Shown: positions 23,833 through 36,034 of the stretch, piece after piece | How the letters are laid out: every line of letters begins with the position of its first letter | How positions within the stretch are numbered: position 1 is the first letter of the stretch | Source of the DNA: Polychytrium aggregatum | Taxonomy: Eukaryota; Chytridiomycota; Chytridiomycetes; Polychytriales | NCBI RefSeq assembly: GCF_025602895.1 | Contig: NW_026516333.1 | Coordinates: forward strand, 49,838-113,837 | DNA: 64,000 nucleotides | Direction: 5' to 3' | Position numbers and translations under genes: made by a program | The notes under the pieces: generated by a model | Told to the model about the DNA's origin: nothing | Seen by the model: the letters and a program-made list of their open reading frames with translations, nothing else | The model's database searches: none

Positions 23833-25115
23833 ATGCTCGTCAACCTCGGCTTTGCTCTGACCGCCCTCCTCGCCCTCTCCGGAGCCATCGAGGCTGCTTC
23901 CGTCTCCAAGGGCGGCAAGTGGGACAAGTACCGCAAGTCGCTCGACAAGGTCCTCGGCTCTGCCGAGAACACGGCCAGCATGTCCAAGGACGCCAAGACC
24001 ATGTTCCAGGCCCATGTCACCCAGCGCAAGGACCCCGCCTTCAAGAAGCTCGTCAAGAAGGTCAAGAAGCACCCCAAGGCCAAGAAGAACAAGGCCGGCT
24101 TCACCATGACCGATGACAACATCGAGTCCCTGGCCACCGATGTCTTTGTAAGTGTCAAACAGTGTGCTGATCCGATCTGTCTGCATCCGGCAGCCGATGG
24201 CAGCTTGTAGTCGTTGCGGCTGGATTGCAGATCGTGCATCAAGGTACTCTGCACAAACGCCATCCATGTTCATCACACTCTGGTCATTGCCAGCACTGAC
24301 TCTGATGCTTCTTGGCATACAGGGCAGCAACGCCTCTGATGTCCACACCGCTGCCGTCCGAGCTGCCATGCTCCCCGACTCGTGGGATTCCCGCGACAAG
24401 AACTGGGTCTCCTCAGTCAAGGACCAGGGCCAGTGCGGCAGCTGCGTTGCCTTCTCCTCGGCTGCCACCGTCGAGAGCACCTTCCTCAGCCAGACCGGCA
24501 ACAGCATCGAGGTCTCGACCGCCGACATCTTTTTCTGCCTTGCTGCTGGCCAGGCTCAGTGCAGCACCGGCTGGCAGCCCAAATCGGCTGCCGATGCCAT
24601 CTCCCAGAACGGCGTCGTTGGAGCCGACTGCTTCCCTTACACCGCGGGTAACGGCCAGGACCAACAGTGCAACGACAGCAGCTGCCAGCGCACTGGTGGT
24701 CTGTCTGAAGCCTCGTTCGGCAGCGTCGACGAGATCAAGCAGCACATCATGACCTACGGCGCCGTCTTTACTGGCTTCACTGTCTGTGAGTACTCGACCG
24801 ACCGACCGAGCAGGATTCTGCATTCAACTGGATGGACATGGCACTAACTCACCACACTCTCCCTTGCCCCCAACAGACCAAGACTTTATGAACTGCTGCA
24901 CCAACAACCAGATCTACATGCAGCAGTCCGACCAGCAGGAGGGCGGCCACGCCGTCTCGATTGTTGGCTGGAACGAGGGCAACCAGGCCTGGCTCTGCAA
25001 GAACTCCTGGACCACCACCTGGGGCACTGACGGCTTCTTCTGGATCGGCTACGGCCAGGCCGGCATTGGCTCGACCGACCAGACCTATGGCTTCACCACC
25101 TCTGGCGGCAACTAA
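23833..25115 (+). CDS. Secreted papain-family (C1A) cysteine protease
   Basis: Three exons (23833-24147, 24323-24785, 24877-25115) join in phase to 338 residues. The N-terminus [21 protein letters not shown] is a signal peptide. A Lys-rich segment (about residues 22-105, [18 protein letters not shown]) takes the place of the propeptide. Mature-domain motifs are [11 protein letters not shown] (oxyanion Gln and catalytic Cys), [13 protein letters not shown] (catalytic His) and [19 protein letters not shown] (catalytic Asn). The propeptide lacks the usual ERFNIN signature as far as I can see. It is expected to be an extracellular or vacuolar endopeptidase. A TATA box and pyrimidine-rich leader precede it, and a 14-bp repeat and AATAAA follow, suggesting strong expression. 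Confidence 0.95.
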
Positions 25116-25230
25116 GCATCAGCTTCGTCTCTGGAAGACGTGCCCACTGCTTGTGTCTGTATGCTTCATTCCATCTTCCCTCGCTAACGGTCGGTCTGTC
25201 GCCGGTCACTCGACAACCTGACTCGTACCG

Positions 25231-25345
25231 CCCTCGATCCCATTCCCTCGATCCCACTTCCTCGATCCCATTCCCTCGATCCCATTCCCTCGATCCCCTT
25301 TCCTCGATCCCCTTTCCTCGATCCCCTTTCCTCGATCCCGCTTTC
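25231..25345 (+). repeat. 14-bp repeat in the protease 3' region
   Basis: About eight copies of ctcgatcccattcc, with cttt and actt variants, between the protease stop codon and its polyadenylation signal. Confidence 0.9.
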
Positions 25346-25447
25346 TCTGTACTTTGTTCAACTCTTAGTCGTTTCCCCCTTCTCCAGCCCTATTCCCATC
25401 TTCCGCAACCCCCTAAACGGCTTTGGTGCCCTTCTAATGTACTATGG

Positions 25448-25453
25448 AAATAA
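25448..25453 (+). terminator. Polyadenylation signal AATAAA
   Basis: AATAAA about 330 bp after the protease stop codon. The 25454-25845 stretch beyond it holds no supported gene. Confidence 0.6.
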
Positions 25454-25845
25454 AGCTATACTACCCCGTCAATAGTTTGGTTTGAGCTGACAGTCTCCGA
25501 CAGAATGGCTGGCGAATTGGTTGGATCAGATATCCACAGAACGACGCAGGCGCTGGCTTGAATGTGATGTTCAAAGCATTCGGGTACGCGGCTGTAGCCG
25601 AGCAGCAGCACACCCGCAGCACCAACCGCGATTGCAGTATCAGTGATCCCTCATCCTCAGCATCCACACGAAGTCTACAATCGAGCGGCCGTGTGGTTCG
25701 TTCACAGGGCAGGTTCAGGTTCAGGTTCAGCCCTGCCCTCACCACTACGCTACGTTGATCCCTCCTCTCCCTATCTCTGTCTCTCCATCCACAATCACAC
25801 AGCTCTAAAAAAAAATATGTAATTGTTCAGCATGCTTCATTCATT

Positions 25846-28800
25846 CTACATATAGTCTGATGCTACCGCCCTCTTGGCGGAAAGCTTTTTCGGCTGTGGG
25901 GAGGGGCTTGATATCTTGAGGGCGGCCTTTGCCGGAGGGGGAAGCAGATTGATGGGACTGGATCCAGAGAGGAGGGCCTTGGTCTTGTCAAAGACTGGCG
26001 GGGGTTGTTCCGAGATCGAGTGTCAGAAAGAGGCAAGCGTCTTGCCATTCACCCCGAGACGGGTCGATGCCCTGTGTTCCGGAGGCACAAATCACAGACT
26101 CGGGTCACCCCAGACTAAGCGACCGGCGCTGTTACATACACTGAACATGGTGCTTGCCACTCCAACGAACAGACTTTTTCTCCACGGGTGTGCTCGGGGC
26201 TGACAATGATGAGTTTCATTCAGGTCGGGTTGCGGCGACAGATCCGTCAGTATGTGCGGATTCTAATGCTCTACTCTCATGAGACTGGTGAGTCATCCAT
26301 GTTCTCAGCCCCGACTCCACGTGATAGTGCTGCCATCATGAAGCCTTCGATTTGTCTCACCTTCTTCCGAAGAGGCAGACGTCGTTGCTGGGGTTGTGGA
26401 AACCTTGCTTCGGTCGCCACTTTGATGCTCATCGGCGCTGTGGCTGGCCTTGGTCTTCTTGGCGGGAACGCTCTTGGCTGGTCGTGTGGACGCATAGCCA
26501 CACGGGTGGTGAGCGAGATGACATGGCGACATGAAGCCGGGGAGAGAAGCAAGACAGCACGAATCAGAATACGCTCTGCAGAACTCTTTCGGCGATATCG
26601 GCGTCAATATCAACGACGACAACAAGAGCAAGCGGGCTCTGGATACACCGCCATGTACACCGCCATGTACACCGCCATGTACACCGCAGCCATCAAGAGC
26701 GGATCCCCATGCATACGACCAGTCTGTTGGGTGTTGTGCACTGTGCATGGATGGCAACGACTTCTGCTTACGCGCCACAATGGAGCCAGCCTTTCGCTTG
26801 GCTGTTTGTCCGCTAGTGCCTTCATCCTGGACGTCGGAGTCGACTTCGGGCTTGGCTGGCTTCTTGGTTTTGTGAGGCTCGGGCTCGGTGTCGGGCTCGG
26901 GAGTGGTCTTGGCGTCGGCAGCTGCTTCCGCGGCGCGGCTTTGGCCATTCTTGTTCTTGTTCTTCTTCTTCTTTTTGCTCTTGGACGCCGATGTCGGCAC
27001 CGCCGTCTCTGCAGGGGCGTCGTCGACCTGGGCCTCCGATCCGCTGGGCACATGGTCCGACTCGGGCACGGCCGTGCTAGGCGAGTCCGAGGCCGAGTTG
27101 TCGGCAGTGGTATCCGGCTCCTTGAGGGCATCCTCCGATTCCTCCGCAGCCGACTCTAGCAACCCGTCCGTGTCGACACCTGTGACTTTGGCGTACTGCT
27201 CAAAGAGCGCATACATGATCTGGCGATTGCCCGATGTCGTCGAGGGCTTGGCGGCGGTGAGGAAGAGGCGCTTGGTGATGGCAACCAGGTCGAAGGAGGA
27301 TGTCTTTGAGGGCATTTCTTCGTCCTCGTAGCCGTTGAACTCAAAGTCGTCGTCTGAGACGGGGCGATAGCGTCAGCCGAGCACTCGAACTCATCGATAG
27401 CGCAGCCATCGAGTGGGAGACATGCTGAGTGTGCCGAAAATAAAGTCCTTACCGGCACGAGCCAAGATGGCCTCGAACACCTCCGATTTGACACGAGCCG
27501 CGACCGTCGGTTGGATCGTGGTCGCAATCAGGTCGAAGAATGGCGACAGCAGGGCCATTCCGTTTTGCAACGACAGCTGCAGCCAGTGAGCGACCGATCC
27601 AAACACCAAAGTGTCAATGCGCGATGATCTAGGGTGCTCCGTCTGGATGTGCCGCTCCGCGAATCATCGGCCACTCAGTCCCGATAGACGCATCGGCAGA
27701 GCGCGACATACCTCGCCCTGGAGCGACTTGTCGAGCTCGTTCACATAGACTTCGCAAGTATGGTATCGGATTCCGTCGGGAAACTTGGAGTTTCGTGGGC
27801 TGGAGGGGGAGAGGCGGTTATTCCGGTTCGATTCATCGTCCGCTTGCGATGCATCTGCGACACTGCTAGTTTTACTGCTTTTCGACCCGGTGTCGCCGGT
27901 TTCGTGGCCGTTGTTATGTTCGTACCTCAAGGGTCCCTCTTTCATGATGGCCACGAATGCGTCCACATAGTCCTTCCGGAAGTCGTTCTTTTCCAGCAAT
28001 CGGAAGGCATAAAAGTGCATCTTTCTCATCAAGAGATAGAATTTGTCGAGTCTACAGCGCGATCAATAGTCAGTTTGGGAACGGACGCGGCCGCAACATT
28101 AGTCGGACGAAAGCAGCCACCCAGCTGAATCTATCTCACGGCTTGCTCGCTTGGTGGTGGAGACCAGCGAGTAGGGATGGGGTATCGGTGTTGCTCGAAG
28201 GGATTGCCACCACAGTGGATGTTGCGACGGCTTGGTATCATACCTGATGCGGTCGATGCCATTCCATTCGGCTGCGATGATATTCCAGAAAGCCTCGAGA
28301 AATCGAAGTCCCAGATCGCCAGGCAGAGACTCGACCATGCCCGCAAGTCGATCGGCCAGGTGCTGCTGGACAGGCGGCTTGTCCGACATCCAGAAGCCTA
28401 GTGAGTGAGTATATGGAGATCAAACGATGGGTTAGGCAGCGAAGGCGGAGGCGGAGGGATGGGGTGCGTGAAAATGCAGCGACAGGCAACTCGGCCGAGT
28501 CCTTCGACAGAGAGCACTGCTGTCCTGCGACACGAAGGGTCCCGGAAGCCAAACGGCAGAACGAGAGAGGGGACTCAAGGCAAAGCTGGTCCAAGTCGAA
28601 TCCGCACGGAGCACAAGACGAATCGATATTTCACGGCCGCGAGACCGATGCCGACGCCTTGTCATGTTCATGGCGATGGAACTGTACAGCTTCTCACAGC
28701 CATAGAGCAGTGATTTGCATCCGTTCGTATGCTTGCAGTCCAGCGGCCCATCAAGATCAGCGACGACTGGGAGGCATCGACACAGCCGGGGGCGATGGGC

Positions 28801-29298
28801 GATCCACGACCGCGACCACCCTCGGCATCATCGACCTGATATCGAGCCCATGGATGCATGCATCTCTCCAGCAGGGGAGAGAGATTCTTGGCTGTGGCTT
28901 ACAATAGAACATGGCCTTCCAGAGCTTCATCATCTGCAGATCGGAGATATCAGGCCGAGACTCCATATACTTGGTCAGCGAGAGGACGGCGTCGTCACGA
29001 ACTCGCTTCTCTGTTTGGTCAAATGAGAGGAGAGCATTGAGTCGAGTGAATCCTTGCGTCAGTGCCCAGAACGAATTTGCTTTGCTGCTCGATATCGGCG
29101 AGCATGGATTCGATGGACCATTGCCTTGCAAATCAAAAGGAGCCACACCAACGGATGTGTCTGTGGCGACCAAGGCGACTGAATCGATATCGCCATTCTG
29201 GCCGAGCTTGCAGCCCTTGGATACACACCAACATGGGCCAGCCTCTTGCCGAATCCGGGGCCGGGACTGGCGACAGGGACTTCTTCGGAGGTGCTCAT
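25846..29298 (-). CDS. RRP1: Ribosomal RNA processing protein 1 (Rrp1/Nop52)
   Basis: Nine exons join in phase to 603 residues: 29298-29229, 29052-28903, 28397-28244, 28051-27712, 27642-27453, 27353-26772, 26477-26361, 26199-26140 and 25994-25846. Family landmarks appear in order: FGKRLAHVGFTRLNALLSFD, KLWKAMFYCFWMSDKPPVQQ, EWNGIDRIRLDKFYLLMRKM and FRKDYVDAFVAIM. A Ser/Lys-rich tail follows (SKSKKKKKNKNKNGQ, VEKKSVRWSGKHHVQFFD). Rrp1 is a nucleolar factor for 27S pre-rRNA processing and 60S assembly. The frame is open upstream to an ATG at 29454; I prefer 29298 because homologues have short N-termini. It is divergent from SNU23 across 365 bp. Intron 6 carries a 12-bp repeat. Confidence 0.93.
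26642..26690. repeat. 12-bp repeat in an RRP1 intron
   Basis: About 3.5 copies of acaccgccatgt in the intron between RRP1 exons 6 and 7. Confidence 0.85.
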
Positions 29299-29663
29299 GA
29301 GTGGATATGGGGGAGGGACGGGCTTCTCTCGTGCGTGTCGGTCGGGAAGCTCAATGGCGGAAGATGGAGACCAGGCAGTGCGGGTTTGCTGTTTCACTCC
29401 GGCGGCCGTTTCGTCTGGTCGATTCGGTGTCGACAACTGCTGATCGCTGGACATCTGAGTCAGACGCCGATCAGAAAAAAAAAGTTGCTCCGACCGCACG
29501 TGATTTAATAGGGAGCCATCCGCCCCGGATGCGGCGATTGCCAGGGAAGCGACACGATCCATCGGGCGATGCACCCAGCGACCATCCAGCGACCAGCCCA
29601 GCGATCAGCCCAGCGATCTCCCTGGGCCACTCACCCAACGATCGCCGCAGCAACGCCCGCGCC
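29299..29663. promoter_or_regulatory. Bidirectional promoter region RRP1/SNU23 with CACGTGA
   Basis: A 365-bp spacer between divergent start codons. It has an A-tract (29475-29483) next to CACGTGA at 29497-29503, and repeated cagcgaccagcc/cagcgatcagcc units at 29576-29620. The same CACGTGA heptamer precedes uL24 and NKAP in this window. Function is inferred. Confidence 0.5.
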
Positions 29664-30697
29664 ATGTCCGCATCCACATCCTCATCCACGAACAAGGGGT
29701 TTTACTCGTCCAGCGCCGGAGACACCGATTTCCGTCGGAAATGGGACAAGGATGAGTTTGCCGAAAAGGCTCGGCTTCGAGAACAGGGCGCCCTGGAACG
29801 GGACCAAGAGCTGGAGCGCAAGCGCAAGGGCCTGTCGGCAAAGGCGTCGGCCAAGACAGAGCCCGAGGAGGAAAAGGCGCTGCTGAAGGCCCGAGAGGAG
29901 CGCATCGACTTCACCGTCAACCTCAACAAGACTCAGGTGGTGCAGGTGGCCGTCGGCTCGTCCAAGCAGCCGGGATTCTACTGCGAGGTCTGCGACTGCA
30001 CCGTCAAGGACAACGTCAGCTATCTGGACCACATCAATGGAAAGAAGCGTAGGTGGACTTTGGCGACAATCGGATGCTCTGGCAGGCCCGAAAGCGCCCT
30101 GGCCGGATGCGCAAACACAGCATGCATCTGATCCCATTGTTTGATGCATCACAGATCAGCAAAATCTCGGTATATCCATGAAGGTCGAGCGGTCGACCTT
30201 TGAGCAGGTCAAGGCTCGTCTTGAGGCTCTCAAACGCAAGACAGAGGTTGCATTCGAGGGTGAGTGTGCGCTGGCGGTCGAACCAAACAATGCAGAGCTG
30301 GGCGTTGGCGTTGATGTTGGTGTGGGCTGGTGCATGTATGCGGCATGTGTCTGACATTTCTCTGACTCCATTATCTGCAGATCTGGATACCCGCATTGAG
30401 AAGGCCAAGAAGATGGACGACGAAGAGAGGCGGTTGAAGAAGGAGCGGAAGCGCGAAAAGAAGCAGGCGGTGCTGAAACAGCAACAGGATCTGCAAGACA
30501 ACGACGTTGCGGAGATGATGGGCTTTGGGTGAGTGACTGTGTGAGCTGCTTCGGGGCCGCTGTCGAGATTGATGCTTGAACGAGACTGTGAGCGGTGACA
30601 TGAGTGGTTTGCAGTGGCAGGGCATCGGGGGACTGTGACGATCCCCGTTCTAACAAACCCGCGCCGATCTAGTGGCTTTGGATCGTCAAAAAAGTGA
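29664..30697 (+). CDS. SNU23: U4/U6.U5 tri-snRNP protein Snu23 (ZMAT2)
   Basis: Four exons (29664-30048, 30155-30259, 30381-30528, 30673-30697) join in phase to 220 residues. The N-terminus has RRKWDKDEFAEKARLRE, the conserved Snu23 helix. A matrin-type C2H2 zinc finger follows (YCEVCDCTVKDNVSYLDHIN, then GKKHQQNLGISMKVERST), its last His lying across the first intron. The remainder is a basic coiled coil ending in GGFGSSKK. Snu23 is a nuclear splicing factor that acts when the B complex forms near the 5' splice site. The last exon holds only nine codons including the stop. Confidence 0.95.
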
Positions 30698-31521
30698 GAT
30701 GGGTACCCAAGTTCCATCTGTTCTCGAACTGTCGCTCCGGAGTTATCACTTGGAAGTTATCACTTGGAAGTTGTCTCTGGAGTCGTTTGTCCTTGGCCTT
30801 TTGTTTCCCATGCTCAGGCACTGCTTTGGTCTGGGCCATCGCTCTGCATCGGCGACCTGCCAGGCGTTCCTCCGATGAACTCACCGCTCGGTACCAGGCA
30901 CATCGGGCATAGATGCGTCCATGCGCATGTCTGCGGTCTGACCAGCGCCAAGCCCGGCTCCACAGCCAAGATCGAGATCGCCCGTGGTCGCCAAGCAGTC
31001 GCCGTTCTTGGCCGGCTTGCGCAGATGAGTCTTGGCCACGACCCGCAATACAGAGCCCAACGATTGTCCGCGGCGATTGACACTGAGGCTTTGTGGTTGT
31101 CCTTGGCGTTGGTGTGCCAAGATCTGCCCAGGGACATCATGGCAGCACCGCCAACCCCGGGGTGCACCTGTATCGACATGGTCTCGGGGCACAGCAACAT
31201 CTACACCCATGACAACCCATGCGATGGCATGAACAACCGGCCGTGTTGTCTAGTCCAGTCCAGTCCAGTCCAGTCCAGTCCAGTCCAGTCCAGTCCAGTC
31301 CAGTCCAGCCCAGTCCATCTCCCCACGACCCTTCCCTGCCCTGTGGGTGGTCGCCGCAGTCTGTGCGAGCCCAGCCAGTGGCCCTGACAAAGCGCCAGCC
31401 ATGGTCTCTGGGCAACCAATTTCCAATCCGGCTGGATATTTTGACCCTCGGCTCGCCCGCACCAACCTGCGCATCCTTCGCTGCTGCCGTCCATCTGCCA
31501 ACCCGTCGATCTATAGCCCGA
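30698..31521. other. Intergenic region, 5' flank of the Atg22-like gene
   Basis: No supported gene. It contains a duplicated ttatcacttggaag at 30741-30770 and a 5-bp repeat at 31253-31316. Confidence 0.6.
31253..31316. repeat. 5-bp microsatellite (AGTCC)n
   Basis: About 12 copies of agtcc, ending about 200 bp upstream of the Atg22-like ATG. Confidence 0.95.
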
Positions 31522-33982
31522 ATGTCACTCTCGTCGGCAGCCTTTACCCCAGACAACCAGCCTGTGTCGTCGCGGGAGCTCTGGGGCTACTATGCCTTTT
31601 CGTTCGCAGTGAGTTCTCCATCCCGATTCGCACCGCCGACATTTTGCCGACAAGCGCAAGTGCCATCAGCACGATTGCCCCAGCAGTGGGCCGGGTGCTT
31701 CGTCTTTGCCATAATCATATCTTGACTATCGCCGCCCCTTGACTCCATCGCTGTTTGATTCCATTGTCGGCATTTGGCTTCATGATCCCTTGGCCCTATC
31801 GCACTTTCCTAACGTTGTTTGCCTGCGCTTCGGCGATTCGCTTTCCAGAGTCAGGGATTCTCGTAAGTAGAATCCAGACCTGCCACCACGCCGCACCCTC
31901 AATGGCCGTTGTCTCGGCTCCATCGTCTGCGTGCCTGCTCCCTTTCCTGTCTCTGGCTCGCCATAACCACAGGCCTGACCCGTTACGATCTCACTTGTCC
32001 TCTGCAGAGGCGTCTCGGTCCTGTTGCTGATGCCCGTCATCGTGCGGGGTCTCGCTGCCGAGGCCGGCTGGGATCGACTGGATCTCTCCAAGCCCTGCGA
32101 CTACACTGCCGCAAACTTTTCGTGCTGTGTCCAATTCGGCTCGAGCTGTGTCGACACAGGCTCCTTCCTGATGTATCTCAGCTCCTTTGCAACGGTCTGC
32201 CAACTGCTGGTCCTGCTGGCCTTTGGGTCACTCTCGGACTATGGAGGTGGGTGTCTGCGCTGCTTGGGATATTCCTGTCTCGGCCTCTGTCCATCCGGCT
32301 GATGGACAAGAGTCTGTGGATGTTTATTCAGAGCTTGCCGAGCGCCTGTTCGAGCGCCTGTTCGAGCGCCTGTTCGAGCGCCTGTTCGAGCGCCTGTTCG
32401 AGAAGAACCAGGCCTTTGGTTGGCATCGCCTGTGAGCCATAAGGTGTCGGGCCCGGATACTGATACACTCGCTGTTTCGCATCGCCATCGCCCAGCCCAC
32501 AAAAAGCGCTTCATGATCCTGTTTTCCTTCCTCGCGATTGCCTGCGGACTCGGCTTTCTCCTCGTTCTGAGCAGCTGTAAGTGCAGGCAACATGCCGCCT
32601 TGGCCGCCAAGCCCCTCTCGGTGGGCACGTCCTGCTCGTCGATGAACACGATGGCATGGCCTATCTGCGTCGTCATTCGTCACTCGCCATCTCATCGCGG
32701 CTCGTTTGCTGTTCGTCATGCTGACACCCTCCGCCTTCCATCGGCTGTGTCCAGCGGGATTCTTCATCGCCGGCATCCTCTATATCCTCTCCTCGGTGAT
32801 CTTCACCGGCACTTTTCTGTTCTTCAACTCCTTCCTCCCGATCCTGGCACGGAACCACCCCGAATTCACGGCAAGGGCGTCCAAGGAGAGCACCGATACT
32901 GTCTTTGACCTCGTCGCCAACCGAATCAGCGCCAACACCATGGCCATCGGCTTTGCGGCCGATGTCATTCTCTTTGTCCTGGGGGTGCTGTGCGTGTATC
33001 TCCTGGGCCGGATCCCCCAGCTTCCGACGTCGACGTATCCATCGCAGGTGGCCGTGGCCCTGACCAGCGTTTGGTGGCTGGTGTTCATCTTCTTCACCAT
33101 CGCCTGGCTGAAGCCGCGGCCGGGACCGCCGCTGCCCGCTGGAATCAATCCCTGGACCCATTGCGTCAAAAAGATTGGCCGCACGCTCAAGACCGTGGTC
33201 TTCGAGTCCAAGTCGGTTGCACGGTTCCTGATCTCGTGGATCATCTACTCGGACTGCTTCAACACCTGCGGCTCGCTCTCGATCCTGATTGCACAGGAAG
33301 AATTCGGGGCCAGTCAGATCGAGCTGGTTCTCATCGGCATCGTCGTCAACTTTTCAGCCATCGTGGGTCTCAAGCTCTTTCCTGTGATCCAAAACCTGAC
33401 CGGCGCCAGCTCCAAGACCATCATCGTTGCTCAGGCGATTGCGTTCTGTCTCTTTGCCATCTACTGCATAGTCCTGCTCAAGAACAAGTGGGAACTGTGG
33501 CTCTGTGCAGTTTGGTATGGCATCCTCAGCGGGACGGCACAGAGCTTCTGCCGGGTGTTTTACTCGCGCATGATTCCGCCGGGACAAGAAGCCGAGTACT
33601 TCTCGCTGATGTGTAAGTGTCTCGATGCATCCCATCGTCGCAGAGTACGAGCGCACCGTATGCTGTGGAGCAGTGCTCCGTCGGCTCCAATCGTTGCCTC
33701 CCCCCTTGCGCCGAGGCATCGACTCGTATGTGCGTGTCAATGTGCAGTATTTGCGCCATGCTGGAATGCTCATTGCATATTCAATCACTCGCAGCGGTAA
33801 CGGCCACGGGTTCCTCGGCTCTGGGTCCCCTGATCGTCGGTGCCATCATCGACTCGTCTGGATCACGGCGCCTGCCGCTGTGGTTCATCTTGGCTTCCTT
33901 TGCGGTCTCGGCCGTCCTGTTTGCCACCATCCAGCCGCCCCATGTCAAACTCGGCAAGGCAGAAGAGGCAGATGTCAACTAG
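31522..33982 (+). CDS. Atg22-like vacuolar effluxer (MFS family)
   Basis: Six exons join in phase to 488 residues: 31522-31608, 31849-31862, 32008-32246, 32496-32576, 32755-33612 and 33795-33982. The second exon is only 14 nt, yet it is needed to read ELWGYYAFSFASQGFSGVSV, the conserved first helix of the Atg22 family. About 11-12 hydrophobic segments follow. Landmarks are MIPPGQEAEYFSLM and SSALGPLIVGAI near the C-terminus, equivalent to the P-x-G-x-E-x-x-[FY] loop of Atg22 proteins. Atg22 exports amino acids from the vacuole after autophagy. That specific substrate is not shown here, so the name is a family-level call. Confidence 0.87.
32341..32402. repeat. 12-bp repeat in an Atg22-like intron
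   Basis: Five copies of cgcctgttcgag in the intron between exons 3 and 4. Confidence 0.9.
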
Positions 33983-34566
33983 ACGCCTTCTCATCAAGGC
34001 GCTCCGTTTTTGTTTTTTCATGTTTTTGTATTATTTTTATTGTTTTGCTTCGATTCCATCACCAAACGTACATCCACTTGATTGTCCTCCCTTTCCCTGA
34101 AGGCTTGTTTCAATCATCTACAGTCCTGGGAGCTGCCGTCTCGCTCCATGCATCCAACCAGCAAATTCTCTATTTTTGCTGTTCATGGCCCCTCAAACAA
34201 CAAATGTAGTCTAATTTCAAAAGTCAGTGGGAATATTGAATGCTTCAGTGGTGGCCTTCAGCAGCCCGCAATCCATTCACCATCGTCTCCTGACGGCAGA
34301 ATGCCGAGCACCACGGGCATGTGGACCGCAGGCCAGCCGTGGGAACTTGCCACCGCTACAGAAGCAGCCGGTTTGGTTGGCTGGTTCGAGTGCACCTTGA
34401 GCAGATCTCGCTTTTCTTGGCCGCCCTCCACCCGGCACTGTTCGGTCTTGGTCGGTGTTTTGCATCTGCGTCTGCATCTCGGAGCCATCCAAAGCGCTGG
34501 TCAGCCATCTCCGTTCGCCTGCCCGCACGTACCAAGTCACTCGCACGCAGTTGATCTTCAAGCACA
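33983..34566. other. Intergenic, 3' flank of the Atg22-like gene and SmG promoter
   Basis: An AT-rich 3' flank (tttttgttttttcatg at 34006) and no supported gene. Confidence 0.6.
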
Positions 34567-35632
34567 ATGAGCAAGCCCCCGGTTCCAGAGCTGAAAAAGT
34601 AAGGCGCCATCGCTGGCTTCCGTGGATCTCCTGGCCATCGTCACCGCCGAGCTCTCGCTGCCATGCTTCATGCTTCCGGGGCTGTGCTGCGGCAGTATGT
34701 CCGTGGTATTGCTGCTCGAACTATGGCTGATCTCCCAGCGTATGGGTTGACGGTTGGATGACGGCTGGATAGCGCCTTCGATCCCGATCTCGAGCGTCTC
34801 CAACACCTTGGATGATGGATATATACGTTTATAAGGGAGGCCGGCGATCGCTTCCGTTCGAATTCCAGATCAACCGTAATGTGCTACCCGAGTCGCTGGA
34901 TGTCCTCGGCTAACCGGCCATGGACACCTTTCCTTGCTCCGCCGTTGCATCTGAGCAGATACCTCGATAAGCGCCTCCACATCGGACTGAACGGCAGCCG
35001 CAAGATCACTGGCATTTTGAGAGGTAAGACTGAGGCTGGTAGCCCGAGGTTTGGATCTGGCCATGGTGCCATACGGGACGCTGAAATTGCGGGGAGAGGA
35101 CTTGGAAACATAGAAGCGGCTTGGGTACACTCGAGCAGCTGCACGATTTGGCGGTCGCATACGCAGAGCAAGGCCAGTGGTGCGGCTCTGCCGACGCAGT
35201 CGTATGCCTGCTGAGTGACGTGGTCCCAATCCAAATGCGGGCTCCGAACCGAGCCGTATCCCGAAACCGGTCCTGTATAATCCGAACTTTGCCCGTGTGC
35301 TGTGACTGATTTGTTGTTGGTGATATGTACGTCTTGCCAGGATTTGACACCTTCATGAACCTGGTCCTCGATGACGTCGTTGAGGAGGTTTCTGCAACCG
35401 AACGACACAACATCGGCATGGTGGTAAGTCTTTCGGACAGCAGGAGGGGGGTGCACGATCGAGCCAGGCTCGCGGTGTGCTTGTGTGGGGATGGCATGAC
35501 CATGGGTTTGCTGCCTGAGCGGGAAACGTGTACACATCGACTCACCGATTCGACCTGCATTTGCGGCTGGTGATCTAGGTGGTTCGTGGAAACTCAGTGA
35601 CCGTCATGGAGGCATTAGAGAAGATAAATTGA
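34567..35632 (+). CDS. SMX2: Small nuclear ribonucleoprotein G (SmG)
   Basis: Four exons (34567-34598, 34959-35023, 35341-35423, 35579-35632) join in phase to 77 residues, the normal SmG length. Sm motif 1 is KYLDKRLHIGLNGSRKITGI, continued by LRGFDTFMNLVLDDV. Sm motif 2 is NIGMVVVRGNSVTVMEALEK. The residues that bind U-rich snRNA (the FMN-like and RGNS positions) are present. SmG forms the heptameric Sm ring on U1, U2, U4 and U5 snRNAs. Introns make up most of the gene, with about 830 bp of intron for 234 bp of coding sequence. Confidence 0.97.
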
Positions 35633-35871
35633 GGAGCCAAACTCATTTCTTTGCCGTGTCAGGGCAACTCCATTTTGGTTCCTGGATCAATACCTTACTC
35701 CTCCTTGTGTGTTCTCCATCCCGCCACAATACTCACAAGGGCGAAATACACATGCTGTGGCCAACATCTCATGAGTGCCATCGAGCGAAGGCGGCCGGCT
35801 GGATGCTGCGTGGGTGGACCGGGGAGGGGAAGCGACATCAGATTGCACCGCACCGACAACAGCCAGGGCGG

Positions 35872-35874
<3 letters not shown>

Positions 35875-35905
<31 letters not shown>
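35875..35905. repeat. (CA)n microsatellite
   Basis: About 15 CA units, 130 bp upstream of the uL24 ATG. The rest of 35633-36034 has no gene. Confidence 0.95.
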
Positions 35906-35907
<2 letters not shown>

Positions 35908-35918
35908 GTGGCTTTGTC

Positions 35919-35925
35919 CACGTGA
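35919..35925 (+). promoter_or_regulatory. CACGTGA E-box-like motif upstream of uL24
   Basis: CACGTGA 110 bp before the uL24 ATG, just after the CA repeat. The same heptamer occurs upstream of RRP1/SNU23 and NKAP. The regulatory role is inferred. Confidence 0.4.
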
Positions 35926-36034
35926 CGCGCTGTCTCGCCGCGGCAAACGAAAGTCTTGTCGGTTGGGCAATTCTGTTTGGTCTCCCTCTCCACCGTCCCT
36001 CTGACTTTCGATTAGTGTAAGGGTTCAAACAGCC

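Noticed and set aside
31137-31556. Minus-strand ORFs with GLDWT repeats
   Set aside because: Products of the AGTCC microsatellite.
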